A stretch of 64,000 bases of DNA from Taklimakanibacter sp050246735 (GCA_050246735.1 JBFWVM010000001.1:248001-312000); one strand, 5' to 3'. Shown: positions 23,401 through 32,302, counted from the first letter of the stretch. Numbers and translations are program-made. Notes: generated from the letters alone by a model not told the origin.

Positions 23401-23565
23401 TGGATGGACGTCGACTTCGGGCTCGCGTCCCGCGAGGCAATCTGGAGCAATGCGGGCGTGAAAGCCGGAAAGCAAGCCGGTTGAACGGCGTAGCGGCCGA
23501 GGCCTCTTGCCTTCCGCCGCGGCCTTCTGGTAGCTCCCCCTCGGCAGCGGCGAGGAGGCGGCTCG
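23401..23565. other. Spacer between IS remnant and mtnP
   Basis: No gene, repeat or hairpin of note was seen. The last part holds the GAGGAGG ribosome-binding site of mtnP. A promoter for mtnP must lie here or in the remnant, since the petABC terminator separates it from the upstream operon. Confidence 0.4.
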
Positions 23566-24444
<879 letters not shown>

Positions 24445-24576
24445 AGGATCCGCGCAAAGCCCCGTCAAAATAAAGCCATCGGACAGCCGCATTCCGTGCG
24501 CTCTCCCGCGCTATTGAACCATCGGGCGTCTTCGCGCGTTGAAGGCGCGGACAATTTCGTGGACGGAGGGGTCGAG

Positions 24577-25281
24577 TTGACCAGATTCATTACGCGGCGT
24601 TCATTCCTTGGACGGACATTCGTGGCGGGTGCAGGCCTGGCTCTCGGCGCCCGCGCGGTCCTTGCCGACGACGGCATCATGGACACCACCGACGGCACGG
24701 TCGACCCGTTCCCGATCCCCCATGTCAATCTGAAGAAGATCCCGCCGCAATTCCGCCGGCAGACGGTCGAGTATCTGGGCCATGAATGGCCGGGAACCAT
24801 CGTCGTCGACACGAAGAACCGGTTCCTGTTCAAGATCCTGCCCGGCCAGCAGGCGATCCGCTATGGTGTCGGCGTCGGGCGCGAAGGCTTTTCCTGGTCG
24901 GGCGAGGCGGTGGTCGGCGCCAAGCAGATGTGGCCGACCTGGAACCCGCCCAAGGAGATGCTGGCGCGCGACCCCAACGCGGCCAAATGGGCGAACGGAC
25001 AGCCGGGCGGGCCGACCAATCCGCTCGGAGCCCGCGCTCTTTATCTTTACCAGAACGGGAAGGACACGCTGTTCCGCATCCACGGCACCAATGCGCCGAG
25101 ATCGATCGGCAAGGCGATGTCCTCCGGCTGCATCCGCATGCTCAACCAGGACGTGGTCGAGCTCTATCGCATGACGCCGATCGGCACGCGCGTCACCGTG
25201 CTCCCGGCCGACCCGCAGGAGATCTTCGAGGAAGACGAGATCGCCGGCGCCGGATCGGACTACGACGTCATCCAGCAGTAG
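24577..25281 (+). CDS. L,D-transpeptidase (YkuD domain), copy 1
   Basis: A 234-residue exported enzyme that crosslinks peptidoglycan through 3-3 bonds or anchors proteins to it. The N-terminus has a twin-arginine-like signal (TRRSFLGRTFVAG). The YkuD catalytic motif is present: His169 in HGTNAP and Cys185 in SSGCIRM, with the conserved Arg two residues on. TTG 24577 is preferred over GTG 24496 because GGAGGG lies six bases upstream and the signal then begins at once (MTRFITRRSFLG). It is a close paralogue of the gene at 31242, in the opposite orientation. Confidence 0.88.
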   Translation: MTRFITRRSFLGRTFVAGAGLALGARAVLADDGIMDTTDGTVDPFPIPHVNLKKIPPQFRRQTVEYLGHEWPGTIVVDTKNRFLFKILPGQQAIRYGVGVGREGFSWSGEAVVGAKQMWPTWNPPKEMLARDPNAAKWANGQPGGPTNPLGARALYLYQNGKDTLFRIHGTNAPRSIGKAMSSGCIRMLNQDVVELYRMTPIGTRVTVLPADPQEIFEEDEIAGAGSDYDVIQQ

Positions 25282-25290
25282 GCGCCACGG

Positions 25291-25953
25291 CTAGTTGAAC
25301 AGCGCCGTGGACTTCTTGCGCTTCTTGGATGCGAGGTGGGTCGTCCTTGCCTTGCCCGGCCTGATCGGCGCCAGCACCAGCTTCATAAAGGGATGCTTGG
25401 CGAGCTTCTTCTGCTCGGTCGCATCGAATGCCCGGTGCTTGCGGTTGCAGGCTTTCTGAATCCGCTCGCGTATCGCCTGCGCTTTCCTGTCGACATCGTG
25501 GCAGGTGCGTCCGCGCAGTGCTTTTATCTTCGTCTCGATCTCACGGGCGCAGCCCATCCAGATCGCGCGATGCCTCTCTTCATGCCGGCGGACAAAGCTC
25601 GAAAACTGCCGCCAGCGGGCGCGGGCGGCGGGCGGCAGGGAAGCCTCGCCGGAGAGCTTCGGCAGGCGAATGACGAAATCGATGGCGTATTGATAATCGC
25701 GGATGCGGCAGCTGCTCTTCTGCTCTAGCTTGCCGCGCTGGGAAGATTCCGCCGTCGTCGCCGCATAGGCCTTCTCGCCCCTCACATGCGGGCCGCGCCT
25801 GAGCATGGAGAGATAGACGCCCGCCGCGCTGTCGCCCGAGACCTTGTAGTAGACGTATTTGGTGGTGAAGGCCGGTGCCGCCAGCGACTGCTGCGGACCC
25901 CACGCCGACAACAAAATGACGGCTCCGACCGCCAGCTTCATGATTGACCGCAT
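25291..25953 (-). CDS. DUF922-like secreted protein with HEERH motif
   Basis: A 220-residue protein with a signal peptide (KLAVGAVILLSAWGPQQSLAA). The region YVYYKVSGDSAAGVYLSM and the later W-x-x-F-S-S-F-V-R-R-HEERH match the DUF922 pattern, a group predicted to be zinc-dependent secreted proteases on the strength of HExxH. Catalysis is not proven. Several cysteines and a long Lys/Arg-rich C-terminus (KARTTHLASKKRKKS) suggest periplasmic disulfides and binding to an anionic surface. ATG 25953 is chosen over 26007 because AGAGG precedes it and the signal peptide then starts at once. Convergent with the L,D-transpeptidase; a possible shared hairpin (CCACGGC 25285-25291, GCCGTGG 25304-25310) spans the stops. 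Confidence 0.72.
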   Translation of the reverse strand: MRSIMKLAVGAVILLSAWGPQQSLAAPAFTTKYVYYKVSGDSAAGVYLSMLRRGPHVRGEKAYAATTAESSQRGKLEQKSSCRIRDYQYAIDFVIRLPKLSGEASLPPAARARWRQFSSFVRRHEERHRAIWMGCAREIETKIKALRGRTCHDVDRKAQAIRERIQKACNRKHRAFDATEQKKLAKHPFMKLVLAPIRPGKARTTHLASKKRKKSTALFN

Positions 25954-26268
25954 CGATGCCTCTTGCAGTAGAAGCAGGACGTTAAGGGAGGGTCTGCGAT
26001 CCGGCAAGCACCAAGGCGCGGTTTGGTTGCCACGCTAAAGAGCCTTGCCGAGAAAGCGGCCTTGCGCCATAGTCCCGCGCCGGTTTGTAGAAATGCAATC
26101 CGGTCGGTCGGGCAAGCATTCGAACCCGGTGAAGTCGTCTACGGCGCATGAGCGCATGCGTCCGCACCTGCCTTTCCCGTCGTTTTGACGAGCTGTGCCT
26201 GCCCGTAGCCGGAGATTCATATTCCGGCACGGGCCAGTAGAGGAAACGGGACAAGGAGCATTCCCCGC
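25954..26268. other. Intergenic region with the cold-shock gene leader
   Basis: These 315 bases between divergent genes contain no convincing protein-coding frame. The right third holds a long leader for the cold-shock gene with a stable hairpin at 26201-26234 and the AAGGAGC ribosome-binding site. The left part must carry the promoter of the DUF922-like gene; I could not pick out boxes reliably. Confidence 0.45.
26201..26234 (+). promoter_or_regulatory. Hairpin in the cold-shock gene 5' leader
   Basis: GCCCGT (26201-26206) and GCCGGA (26208-26213), separated by one bulged A, pair with TCCGGC (26223-26228) and ACGGGC (26229-26234) around a 9-base AU-rich loop. The 12-base-pair stem ends 34 bases before the ATG and has no following T-run, so it is a leader structure rather than a terminator. 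Cold-shock mRNAs often have structured, temperature-sensitive leaders; that role is inferred. Confidence 0.5.
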
Positions 26269-26481
26269 ATGCGCCAGAATGGCACCATCAAGTTCTTCAA
26301 CCAGGCCAAGGGCTATGGTTTCGTCTCGCCGGAAGACGGTGGAAAGGACGTTTTCGTGCATATCACCGCCGTCCAGCGCTCGGGCATCCCCGAGCTGAAC
26401 GAAGGCATGAGGATCAGCTTCGAGGTCCAGCCGGACAAGCGCGGCCGCGGCCCCCAGGCCGTGGAGCTGCAGCTGCTCTGA
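26269..26481 (+). CDS. Cold-shock domain protein (CspA family)
   Basis: A 70-residue single cold-shock domain, an RNA/ssDNA-binding beta-barrel thought to melt mRNA structure. RNP1 is KGYGFVS and RNP2 is VFVHI. The N-terminus MRQNGTIKFFN and the C-terminal RGRGPQAVELQLL are as expected. A good AAGGAGC site precedes the ATG. The 26201-26234 hairpin in its leader may tie expression to temperature. Confidence 0.95.
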   Translation: MRQNGTIKFFNQAKGYGFVSPEDGGKDVFVHITAVQRSGIPELNEGMRISFEVQPDKRGRGPQAVELQLL

Positions 26482-26508
26482 AAGGCGATTTCCGCAACGC
26501 GCCCGCCT

Positions 26509-26817
26509 GTGCTATGCTCGTGGCATGGGGTAGGCCGCATCTTGCTCTTCATGGTCGCCCTGGCGACGGCCGGGGTGGCTGCGCCCGTCGGAAAGGCCAT
26601 GGCGCATAACTGCACCTGCCGGGCCAACGGCCGGGTTTTTGCCCAGGGACAGATCGCCTGTATCCTCGGCAAGCTTTCTCAATGTCAGATGAACCAGAAT
26701 GTGCCCACATGGCAGATAATCGCCCAAACATGCCCGGAAGCGCTCCTCACCCCCCGGCCGGCCGTCGCCGCGCTCGTCTCGCAGCCTGGCTTCTCGCCCT
26801 CGCCGGTCTCACGATAG
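26509..26817 (+). CDS. Small secreted cysteine-containing protein, unknown function
   Basis: A 102-residue protein starting at GTG 26509, with a hydrophobic segment (ILLFMVALATAGVAAPVGKAMA) that reads as a signal peptide. The mature part has five cysteines after it (CTC, ACIL, QCQM, QTC), suggesting disulfides in the periplasm. I do not recognise the family. An ATG at 26551 is a possible alternative start but would leave the signal without its basic front end. Its last 109 bases overlap the RNase T2 gene in another frame, so the two are likely coexpressed. Coding status rests on the plausible signal peptide and cysteine pattern only. Confidence 0.55.
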   Translation: MLCSWHGVGRILLFMVALATAGVAAPVGKAMAHNCTCRANGRVFAQGQIACILGKLSQCQMNQNVPTWQIIAQTCPEALLTPRPAVAALVSQPGFSPSPVSR

Positions 26818-27443
26818 CGGCCGCCGCCGCGTCGGCGCGCGGGCCCTCGTCCGGCAATTTCGATTATTACGTCCTCTCGCTGTCCTGGTCGCCGACCTAT
26901 TGCGGATCGCAGGCCGGCCGCGGCGACCGGCAGCAATGCGGCACCGGCCGCGCCTATGCTTTCGTCGTCCATGGCCTGTGGCCGCAATATGAGCGCGGCT
27001 GGCCCGAGAACTGCCGCTCGCGCGAGACATGGGTGCCCGACGAAACCATCGACGCGATGCTCGACATCATGCCGTCGAAGAAGCTCATCATCCATGAATG
27101 GAGGAAGCACGGCGGCTGCTCGGGCCTGCGCATGCAGAGCTATTTCCAGATGATCCGCGATCTCTTCGGCACGCTGCGGATACCGGCGCGCTATCTGTCG
27201 CCCCAGGCGGTGATCATGACGACGCCGGAGGAGCTGGTCGGCGACTTCGTGAAGACCAACCGCGATCTCACGAGCGACATGCTCTCGGTCCAATGCGGCA
27301 ATTCGCGCGGATCGGCGCGGCTCGCCGAGCTGCGGATCTGCTTCGGCAAGGACGGCCGCCTGCGGTCCTGCGGCGTCAACGAGCGGCGGCAGTGCCGGGC
27401 GAGAAGCCTGGTGCTGCCGCCGGTGCGGGGCGGCAGCCGGTGA
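26709..27443 (+). CDS. Ribonuclease T2 family protein
   Basis: A 244-residue exported RNase that cleaves single-stranded RNA via a 2',3'-cyclic phosphate. A signal peptide (RRRARLAAWLLALAGLTIAAAAASA) is followed by LSLSWSPTYC. CAS-I is VVHGLWPQY with His88; CAS-II is IIHEWRKHGGC with His129, Glu130, Lys133 and His134, so all catalytic residues are present. Cysteines near both motifs fit the usual disulfides. ATG 26709 is used; the frame is open to 26682, and ATG 26730 is another option. It overlaps the small secreted protein in front and the amidotransferase behind (GTGA at 27440-27443). Likely role: periplasmic RNA scavenging. Confidence 0.9.
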   Translation: MADNRPNMPGSAPHPPAGRRRARLAAWLLALAGLTIAAAAASARGPSSGNFDYYVLSLSWSPTYCGSQAGRGDRQQCGTGRAYAFVVHGLWPQYERGWPENCRSRETWVPDETIDAMLDIMPSKKLIIHEWRKHGGCSGLRMQSYFQMIRDLFGTLRIPARYLSPQAVIMTTPEELVGDFVKTNRDLTSDMLSVQCGNSRGSARLAELRICFGKDGRLRSCGVNERRQCRARSLVLPPVRGGSR

Positions 27444-28165
27444 AGCGCGCGCTCGTCCTCCAGCATATGGACCACGACACGCCGGGCCGCTTCCTCGATT
27501 TCTTCATCGCCGACGGCATCCTGCCGACCTCGGTCAGGCTGTGGGCCGGCCAGGAGATCCCGCCGCTTGCGGATTTCGACCTGATGTTCGTCCTCGGCGG
27601 AGCCATGGACGTCTGGGAGGTCGAGGAGAATCCCTGGCTCGCCGGCGAGAAGGAGGCCATCCGGGAATGGGTGGCCGAGCGCGGCAAGCCCTATATCGGC
27701 CTCTGCCTCGGCCACCAGCTCCTGGCGAGCGCGCTGGGCGGCGAGGTCGGACTGGCGAAAGAGGGCGAGGTCGGCGTGCATGACGTCACGGTCGACGGCG
27801 CGGCGCGAGGGCATCGGCTGTTCGAGGGGCTCGAAGGACGGCACAAGGTCATGCAGTGGCATCACGCGGAAATCAAGAAGCCGCCGAAGGACGCCGCGGT
27901 GCTGGCCTCCTCGCCGCGGACGGCGGTGCAGGCGATCGCCATCGACGATCATGCGATCGGCCTCCAGTTCCACGCCGAATTCTCGGCCCAGACCGTGGCC
28001 GGCTGGGAATCGCTGCCGGGCTATATCGCCGCTCTCGAGCGCGAGCTGGGTGCCGGGGCCTATGCCAGGGTCAGCGGCGAGGCCTATCCCCTGATGCCGC
28101 AGATGGGCGCCATGGCGCGGCGCCTCTACGACAACCTCAAATCGGCTTCCGGGCTCGTGCGCTGA
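27440..28165 (+). CDS. Class I glutamine amidotransferase-like protein
   Basis: A 241-residue GATase1-type protein resembling GuaA-like stand-alone amidotransferases. The nucleophile elbow GLCLGHQ places Cys89; the triad continues with His178 and Glu180 in FHAEFS, where the usual HPE is HAE. Start is GTG 27440, overlapping the RNase T2 stop as GTGA and giving the expected MKRALVLQHM N-terminus; the frame is open far upstream, but that extension overlaps the RNase. No synthase partner is nearby, so it may be a free-standing hydrolase or gamma-glutamyl peptidase, as other members are. Its last 29 bases overlap the converging MFS gene. Confidence 0.87.
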   Translation: MKRALVLQHMDHDTPGRFLDFFIADGILPTSVRLWAGQEIPPLADFDLMFVLGGAMDVWEVEENPWLAGEKEAIREWVAERGKPYIGLCLGHQLLASALGGEVGLAKEGEVGVHDVTVDGAARGHRLFEGLEGRHKVMQWHHAEIKKPPKDAAVLASSPRTAVQAIAIDDHAIGLQFHAEFSAQTVAGWESLPGYIAALERELGAGAYARVSGEAYPLMPQMGAMARRLYDNLKSASGLVR

Positions 28166-29297
28166 ACGCGGCGCGCAGCGCCATCATCACGATGAAGCCG
28201 GCGAAGACGGCGGCGATCGAATAGGGAAGGCCGTCCGGTCCGAACCGCTCGATGGCCCAGCCGCCGAGCAGCGCGCCGACAAAGGCGGCGGCCCCCCATA
28301 CGGTCGAGAACGCCGCCGTGCCGGCGACCAGCTCGTGGCCGGAGAAGCGCTCGCCCAGCTCGGCGAGCGCCAGCGTATAGATGCCGGCCGAGGCGGCACC
28401 GGTCACGATCAGCAGCGGCCAGACGAGCCCGGTGCCGAAGGCCCAGGGCACGAGAGCGCTGCCGAGCGCCGTCGTGACGGCGCAGACCGCCATCATGCCG
28501 CGCTTGCTCCAGCGGTCGGCGAGCCAGCCGATGGGAAACTGCAGGGCGACATTGCCGACGATGAAAGCGGTGAGCAGCAGCGCCGCCGTCTCCCGGTTCA
28601 AGCCTCTCTTGACGCCATAGACCGGCAGGAGACCCAGATTGGCGGCGTCGATGATGGCGAACATGCCGACGGCGGCGATGAGGATCGGCGCCGCGCGGGC
28701 GAAGCCGAAGATGGTGAGGGCGCGCGACCCGTCCTCGGGCGCGAAGGCCGCCGTCGGACGATAGAAGAACATCGGCACGGTGCTGGCGAGGAGGACGAGA
28801 GCCCCGATGCCGAAGGGCAGGACGCCGTCGATGCCGGTCAGGCTGACGAGCGTCGGGCCGAGGCCGAAGCTCAGCGACAGGACGCTGGCATAGACGGCCA
28901 TGATGCGCGAGCGCGCCGGTCCCGCCGCCGCCTCGACCACCCAGGCCTCGCTGACGGAGAACAGGCTCGCGATCGCGAAGCCCTGGACGAGGCGCATCGC
29001 GAACCATCCCCAGAATATCGGCAGGAAGGGATAGGTGACGATCAGGGCCGCGGTGAGGAGGGCGGCGGCGATGGCCACCGGCTTGGTGCCGAAGCGCCGG
29101 GTCATGCGCGGAACGACGAAGCCCGCGAGCAGTATGCCGAGGGGCTGCATCGCGGTGTTGTAGCCGATGACCTCGGGCGAAACCCCGTTCTTCTCCATCA
29201 CCAGGGAGAGCAGCGGAAACATGAGGCCGAGCGCGAAGCCGAAGACGGTGATCGCGGCGATGGCGGCGCAGAGATTGATCCAGCGCTGCCTATCCAT
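28137..29297 (-). CDS. MFS transporter, YcaD/sugar-exporter-like, copy 1
   Basis: A 386-residue major facilitator with about 12 hydrophobic segments, starting MDRQRWINL at ATG 29297 after a GGAGG site (the in-frame 29369 start is rejected). The sequence FALGLMFPLLSLVMEKNGVS in TM1 and the Arg-rich TM2-3 loop (VPRMTRRFG) resemble the YfkF/YcaD group of efflux-type MFS proteins. Substrate unknown. The start overlaps the end of the paralogous gene upstream by 8 bases, so the pair is translationally coupled and arose by tandem duplication. Confidence 0.85.
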   Translation of the reverse strand: MDRQRWINLCAAIAAITVFGFALGLMFPLLSLVMEKNGVSPEVIGYNTAMQPLGILLAGFVVPRMTRRFGTKPVAIAAALLTAALIVTYPFLPIFWGWFAMRLVQGFAIASLFSVSEAWVVEAAAGPARSRIMAVYASVLSLSFGLGPTLVSLTGIDGVLPFGIGALVLLASTVPMFFYRPTAAFAPEDGSRALTIFGFARAAPILIAAVGMFAIIDAANLGLLPVYGVKRGLNRETAALLLTAFIVGNVALQFPIGWLADRWSKRGMMAVCAVTTALGSALVPWAFGTGLVWPLLIVTGAASAGIYTLALAELGERFSGHELVAGTAAFSTVWGAAAFVGALLGGWAIERFGPDGLPYSIAAVFAGFIVMMALRAAFSARARKPI

Positions 29298-30471
29298 GGA
29301 TGGCCTCCGGGGCCGCGCCGCGCAGGAGCTCTCCGCGCGCGAGAGCGAGACCGGCAAGCAGAAGGACATAGACCAGGCAGATGGTGAGCGGGATGGCGTC
29401 GATGCCCAGGGCGTCGGTCGCCGCTCCGGCGATCGGCGGGCCGAGGAGTCCGCCGATGCCCCACATGGCGGCGAAGGCGGCGCTGCCGGCGATAAGGTCG
29501 GGCCCGGTGAAATTGTCGCCGAGGATCGTCAGCCCGATCGTGTAGATGGCGAAGGCCGATGTGCCGATGACGAGCATGAGCGGCCAGATCAGCCATGACC
29601 TGATCGTCCAGATCATCGCCAGAGCGAGCAGCGCGGTCACCACCGCCGCCAGGGTGATGACGCCGGGCCGCGACCATCTGTCGGCGAGAAGCCCCACCGG
29701 TATCTGCAACAGCGCATTGCCGATGATGGAGACGCCGAGGACGAGCGTCACCTGCTCGACCGCGAGCCCCGAGCGCAGCCCGAATATGGGGAAGAAGGAC
29801 AGCATGACCGCATCGAAGAAGGTGAGCGTCCCCACGGCGAAGAGCAGCATGGGCGCGCGGCGGACGAAGGCGAGGAACCCTGAGCCTTCCTGGTGCCGGA
29901 AGGCGTCTTCGGAGATCTCGAGCAAGGCGAGCGGTATGGCGCTCATCGCCACGCAGGCCATGCCGATCAGCCAGGGCATCCAGCCGTCGAGGCCGGTCAG
30001 GGGGATGACGAGGGGGCCGATCGAGAAGGTGATCGCGAGGATGCTCGTATAGGCGCCGCTGACCCGGCCGCGGTTGCCGTCATCGGCGCCGCCCAGGATC
30101 CAGGCCTCGCTCACCGTGAACAGCGTGCCGGCGGCGAGGCCGAAGACGAAGCGGATGGCGAACCACGACCAGATGCTCGGAAACAGCTTGAACGCGGCCA
30201 GCATGGCGACGATCAGGACGATGCTCGCACACACGACGGGCTTCGAGCCGAAGCGCGCGACGATGCGCGGCAGGAACGGTCCGCCCAGCATGATGCCGAG
30301 CGGCGCCATCGCCGCGTTGAGGCCCATGATCCAGGCGGGAACGCCGCGCTGCTCCATCAGCAAAGGCAGGAGCTGCAATGTGAGGCCCATGGCGATGTCG
30401 CAACAGCCCACCGTCGCCAGGGCGGCGACAATCGTCCCGTAGCGCTGCGCGAATGGCAGAGACGCCGACAT
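29290..30471 (-). CDS. MFS transporter, YcaD/sugar-exporter-like, copy 2
   Basis: A 393-residue paralogue of the preceding protein; the two share the same layout of TM1 (MGLTLQLLPLLMEQRGV here), the TM2-3 loop (LPRIVARFGSKP) and the central VPLTGLDG-type loop. ATG 30471 (MSASLPFAQ) is preferred over 30564, whose extra 31 residues are Ser/Gly/Cys-rich and unlike a membrane protein start. It is the first gene of the pair and diverges from the hydrolase gene at 30594 over 122 bases. Confidence 0.85.
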   Translation of the reverse strand: MSASLPFAQRYGTIVAALATVGCCDIAMGLTLQLLPLLMEQRGVPAWIMGLNAAMAPLGIMLGGPFLPRIVARFGSKPVVCASIVLIVAMLAAFKLFPSIWSWFAIRFVFGLAAGTLFTVSEAWILGGADDGNRGRVSGAYTSILAITFSIGPLVIPLTGLDGWMPWLIGMACVAMSAIPLALLEISEDAFRHQEGSGFLAFVRRAPMLLFAVGTLTFFDAVMLSFFPIFGLRSGLAVEQVTLVLGVSIIGNALLQIPVGLLADRWSRPGVITLAAVVTALLALAMIWTIRSWLIWPLMLVIGTSAFAIYTIGLTILGDNFTGPDLIAGSAAFAAMWGIGGLLGPPIAGAATDALGIDAIPLTICLVYVLLLAGLALARGELLRGAAPEAIHG

Positions 30472-30593
30472 TGCCTGTTTTCCTCGGGAGGAATAGTTGC
30501 TCCACGAGCTTCCTCTAGCGGTTCCCTCGGCGCTTCCGCAAGTGCAGCCCTGAGCCTTGCGCATGGCGGCGGGCGCCGCTATGCACTGCGGCC

Positions 30594-31238
30594 ATGGCCC
30601 GCCCCAAGATCATGATCGTTCCCGTAACGCCGTTCCAGCAGAACTGCTCGCTGGTCTGGAACGAGGACACGCGCATCGGCGCCGTCGTCGATCCGGGCGG
30701 AGACGTCGACGTGATCCGCAAGGCGATCGGGCAGGCGCAGGTCAAGGTCGAGAAGATCCTGCTGACCCACGGCCATATCGATCATGCCGGCGGGGCGGCG
30801 GAACTGCGCGACAGGCTCGGGGTCGCCATAGAAGGTCCGCATACGGAGGATGCGTTCCTCCTCGCCGGGCTCGCCGAAGCCGGCGCGCAATATGGCTATG
30901 CGGCGCGTGACGTGACGCCCGACCGATGGCTCGCCGAGGGCGACAGGGTGACGGTCGGAGCCCTCGGCTTCTCGGTGCTCGAATGTCCCGGCCATACGCC
31001 GGGCTCGGTGGTGCTGTTCAACGAAGCGAGCCGGTTCTGCTTCATGGGCGACGTGCTGTTCCAGGGTTCGGTCGGACGCACCGACTTCCCCTATGGCGAT
31101 CATGCCGCGCTCATCGCCTCGATCCGCGACAAGCTGCTGCCTCTCGGCGACGACGTCGCCTTCCTGCCGGGCCACGGTCCCGCCAGCTCCATCGGCGAGG
31201 AGCGCCGCGGCAATCCGTTCCTGGCGGAGCTGCGGTGA
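30594..31238 (+). CDS. Metallo-beta-lactamase-fold hydrolase (YcbL/glyoxalase II-like)
   Basis: A 214-residue cytoplasmic MBL-fold protein. The zinc motif is THGHIDHAGG (HxHxDH), with further ligands in CPGHTPGS, MGDVLF and LPGHGPAS. The short length and lack of the C-terminal helical domain place it with YcbL-type type II glyoxalases or small thioesterases, not full GloB. Likely activity is thioester hydrolysis; substrate unknown. It has its own divergent promoter region and is convergent with the second L,D-transpeptidase, with only 3 bases between stops. Confidence 0.9.
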   Translation: MARPKIMIVPVTPFQQNCSLVWNEDTRIGAVVDPGGDVDVIRKAIGQAQVKVEKILLTHGHIDHAGGAAELRDRLGVAIEGPHTEDAFLLAGLAEAGAQYGYAARDVTPDRWLAEGDRVTVGALGFSVLECPGHTPGSVVLFNEASRFCFMGDVLFQGSVGRTDFPYGDHAALIASIRDKLLPLGDDVAFLPGHGPASSIGEERRGNPFLAELR

Positions 31239-31241
31239 GGG

Positions 31242-31883
31242 TCACATGCCTTGCGCCAGCACCACCACGCGCGTGCCGACCGGGCAGCGCCGATAGAGCT
31301 CGATCACGTCCTCGTTGATCATGCGGATGCAGCCCGACGACATGGCCTTGCCGATGCTGCCCGGGGCATTGGTGCCGTGCAGGCGATAGAGCGTGTCGCG
31401 GCCGTTCTGGAAGAGATAGAGTGCCCGGGCGCCCAGCGGATTGTCCGGGCCGCCTGGCATGCCGTCCTTCCATTTGGCGGCGTTGGGGTCGCGCTCGACC
31501 ATTTCGGGCGGCGGCGTCCAGCGCGGCCACATGACCTTGCGCTCGACGTCGGCCAGACCCGCCCAGCGGAAGCCTTCGCGGCCTACGCCAACGCCATAGC
31601 GTATGGCCTGGCGGCCCTCGAGGATGAGGTAAAGATGGCGTTCCGCCGTATCGACGATGACCGTCCCCGGCCAATGGCGGCCTTCATAGGGCACGACCCG
31701 GCGGCGGAATTTCTTCGGGACCTTGCTCAGATCGGTCGGCGGGAAGGTGACGAGATCGTTGTAGTCGCGGCCCGGACGGAACTGCTCAACCGCGTCGAGG
31801 GCATGCGCCCGGCCGGTGCCGAGCCCGACGAGAGCCGCTCCTCCGGCCGCCAGAAGGCGGCGCCGATCGATGGTCGTCTTCAT
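31242..31883 (-). CDS. L,D-transpeptidase (YkuD domain), copy 2
   Basis: A 213-residue exported YkuD enzyme with a twin-Arg-type N-terminus (MKTTIDRRRLLAAGGAALVGLG). Its catalytic block (HGTNAPGSIGKA, then SSGCIRM) is nearly the same as that of copy 1 at 24577, as is much of the domain (GVGVGREGF, RDPNAAKW, NPLGARALYLF). The two paralogues lie about 6 kb apart in opposite orientations. ATG 31883 is chosen because the signal peptide starts there; the open frame runs on upstream through the lipoprotein gene. It follows the lipoprotein gene by 8 bases. Confidence 0.9.
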   Translation of the reverse strand: MKTTIDRRRLLAAGGAALVGLGTGRAHALDAVEQFRPGRDYNDLVTFPPTDLSKVPKKFRRRVVPYEGRHWPGTVIVDTAERHLYLILEGRQAIRYGVGVGREGFRWAGLADVERKVMWPRWTPPPEMVERDPNAAKWKDGMPGGPDNPLGARALYLFQNGRDTLYRLHGTNAPGSIGKAMSSGCIRMINEDVIELYRRCPVGTRVVVLAQGM

Positions 31884-31891
31884 GCCGTCCC

Positions 31892-32302
31892 CTATATGCC
31901 GACGAGGCGCATCTTGCCGGCATGATAGGCGTCGCCGGTGCTCTTGAACTCGCTGCATTCGGTCGGCTTGCCGGCCAGGCTCTGGCAGAGCTGGCCTTCG
32001 ACCGCCGACCAGGTCCCGCGTCCCTCGCCCTTGACGTCGTCCTGGTAGGTGAGGGAGCCGTCGGCATTGTAGGTGACGAAGCCGCTCGAATCGGGGCGGG
32101 TATATTGCCAGCCCTTGCCGATGAGGGTGGTGCGGATCTCCTCGGCGGACAGCATGCGGATCGGCTGCGGCTGGGCGGCATTTGAGGACGACGTCTGGCT
32201 GCCGCTCAGAAACTTGATGCCGCTCTTGTCGGGGGAGGAGCTGCAGCCCGCAATCATCAAGGCGGCTCCGACGGCCAGAGCCCATCGCGCGAAATCGATC
32301 AT
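31892..32302 (-). CDS. Small lipoprotein, unknown function
   Basis: A 136-residue putative lipoprotein. The N-terminal hydrophobic stretch ends in a lipobox, LMIAGCSSS, so the mature protein would start at that Cys. The body has a GKGWQYTRPDSSGFVTYNADG region and two more cysteines in its C-terminal half (QLCQS, TECSEF) that could form a disulfide. ATG 32302 follows GAAGGA and gives the signal; 32335 is rejected. It is just upstream of, and probably cotranscribed with, the second L,D-transpeptidase, so a role at the cell wall is a reasonable guess. No family recognised with certainty. Confidence 0.75.
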   Translation of the reverse strand: MIDFARWALAVGAALMIAGCSSSPDKSGIKFLSGSQTSSSNAAQPQPIRMLSAEEIRTTLIGKGWQYTRPDSSGFVTYNADGSLTYQDDVKGEGRGTWSAVEGQLCQSLAGKPTECSEFKSTGDAYHAGKMRLVGI

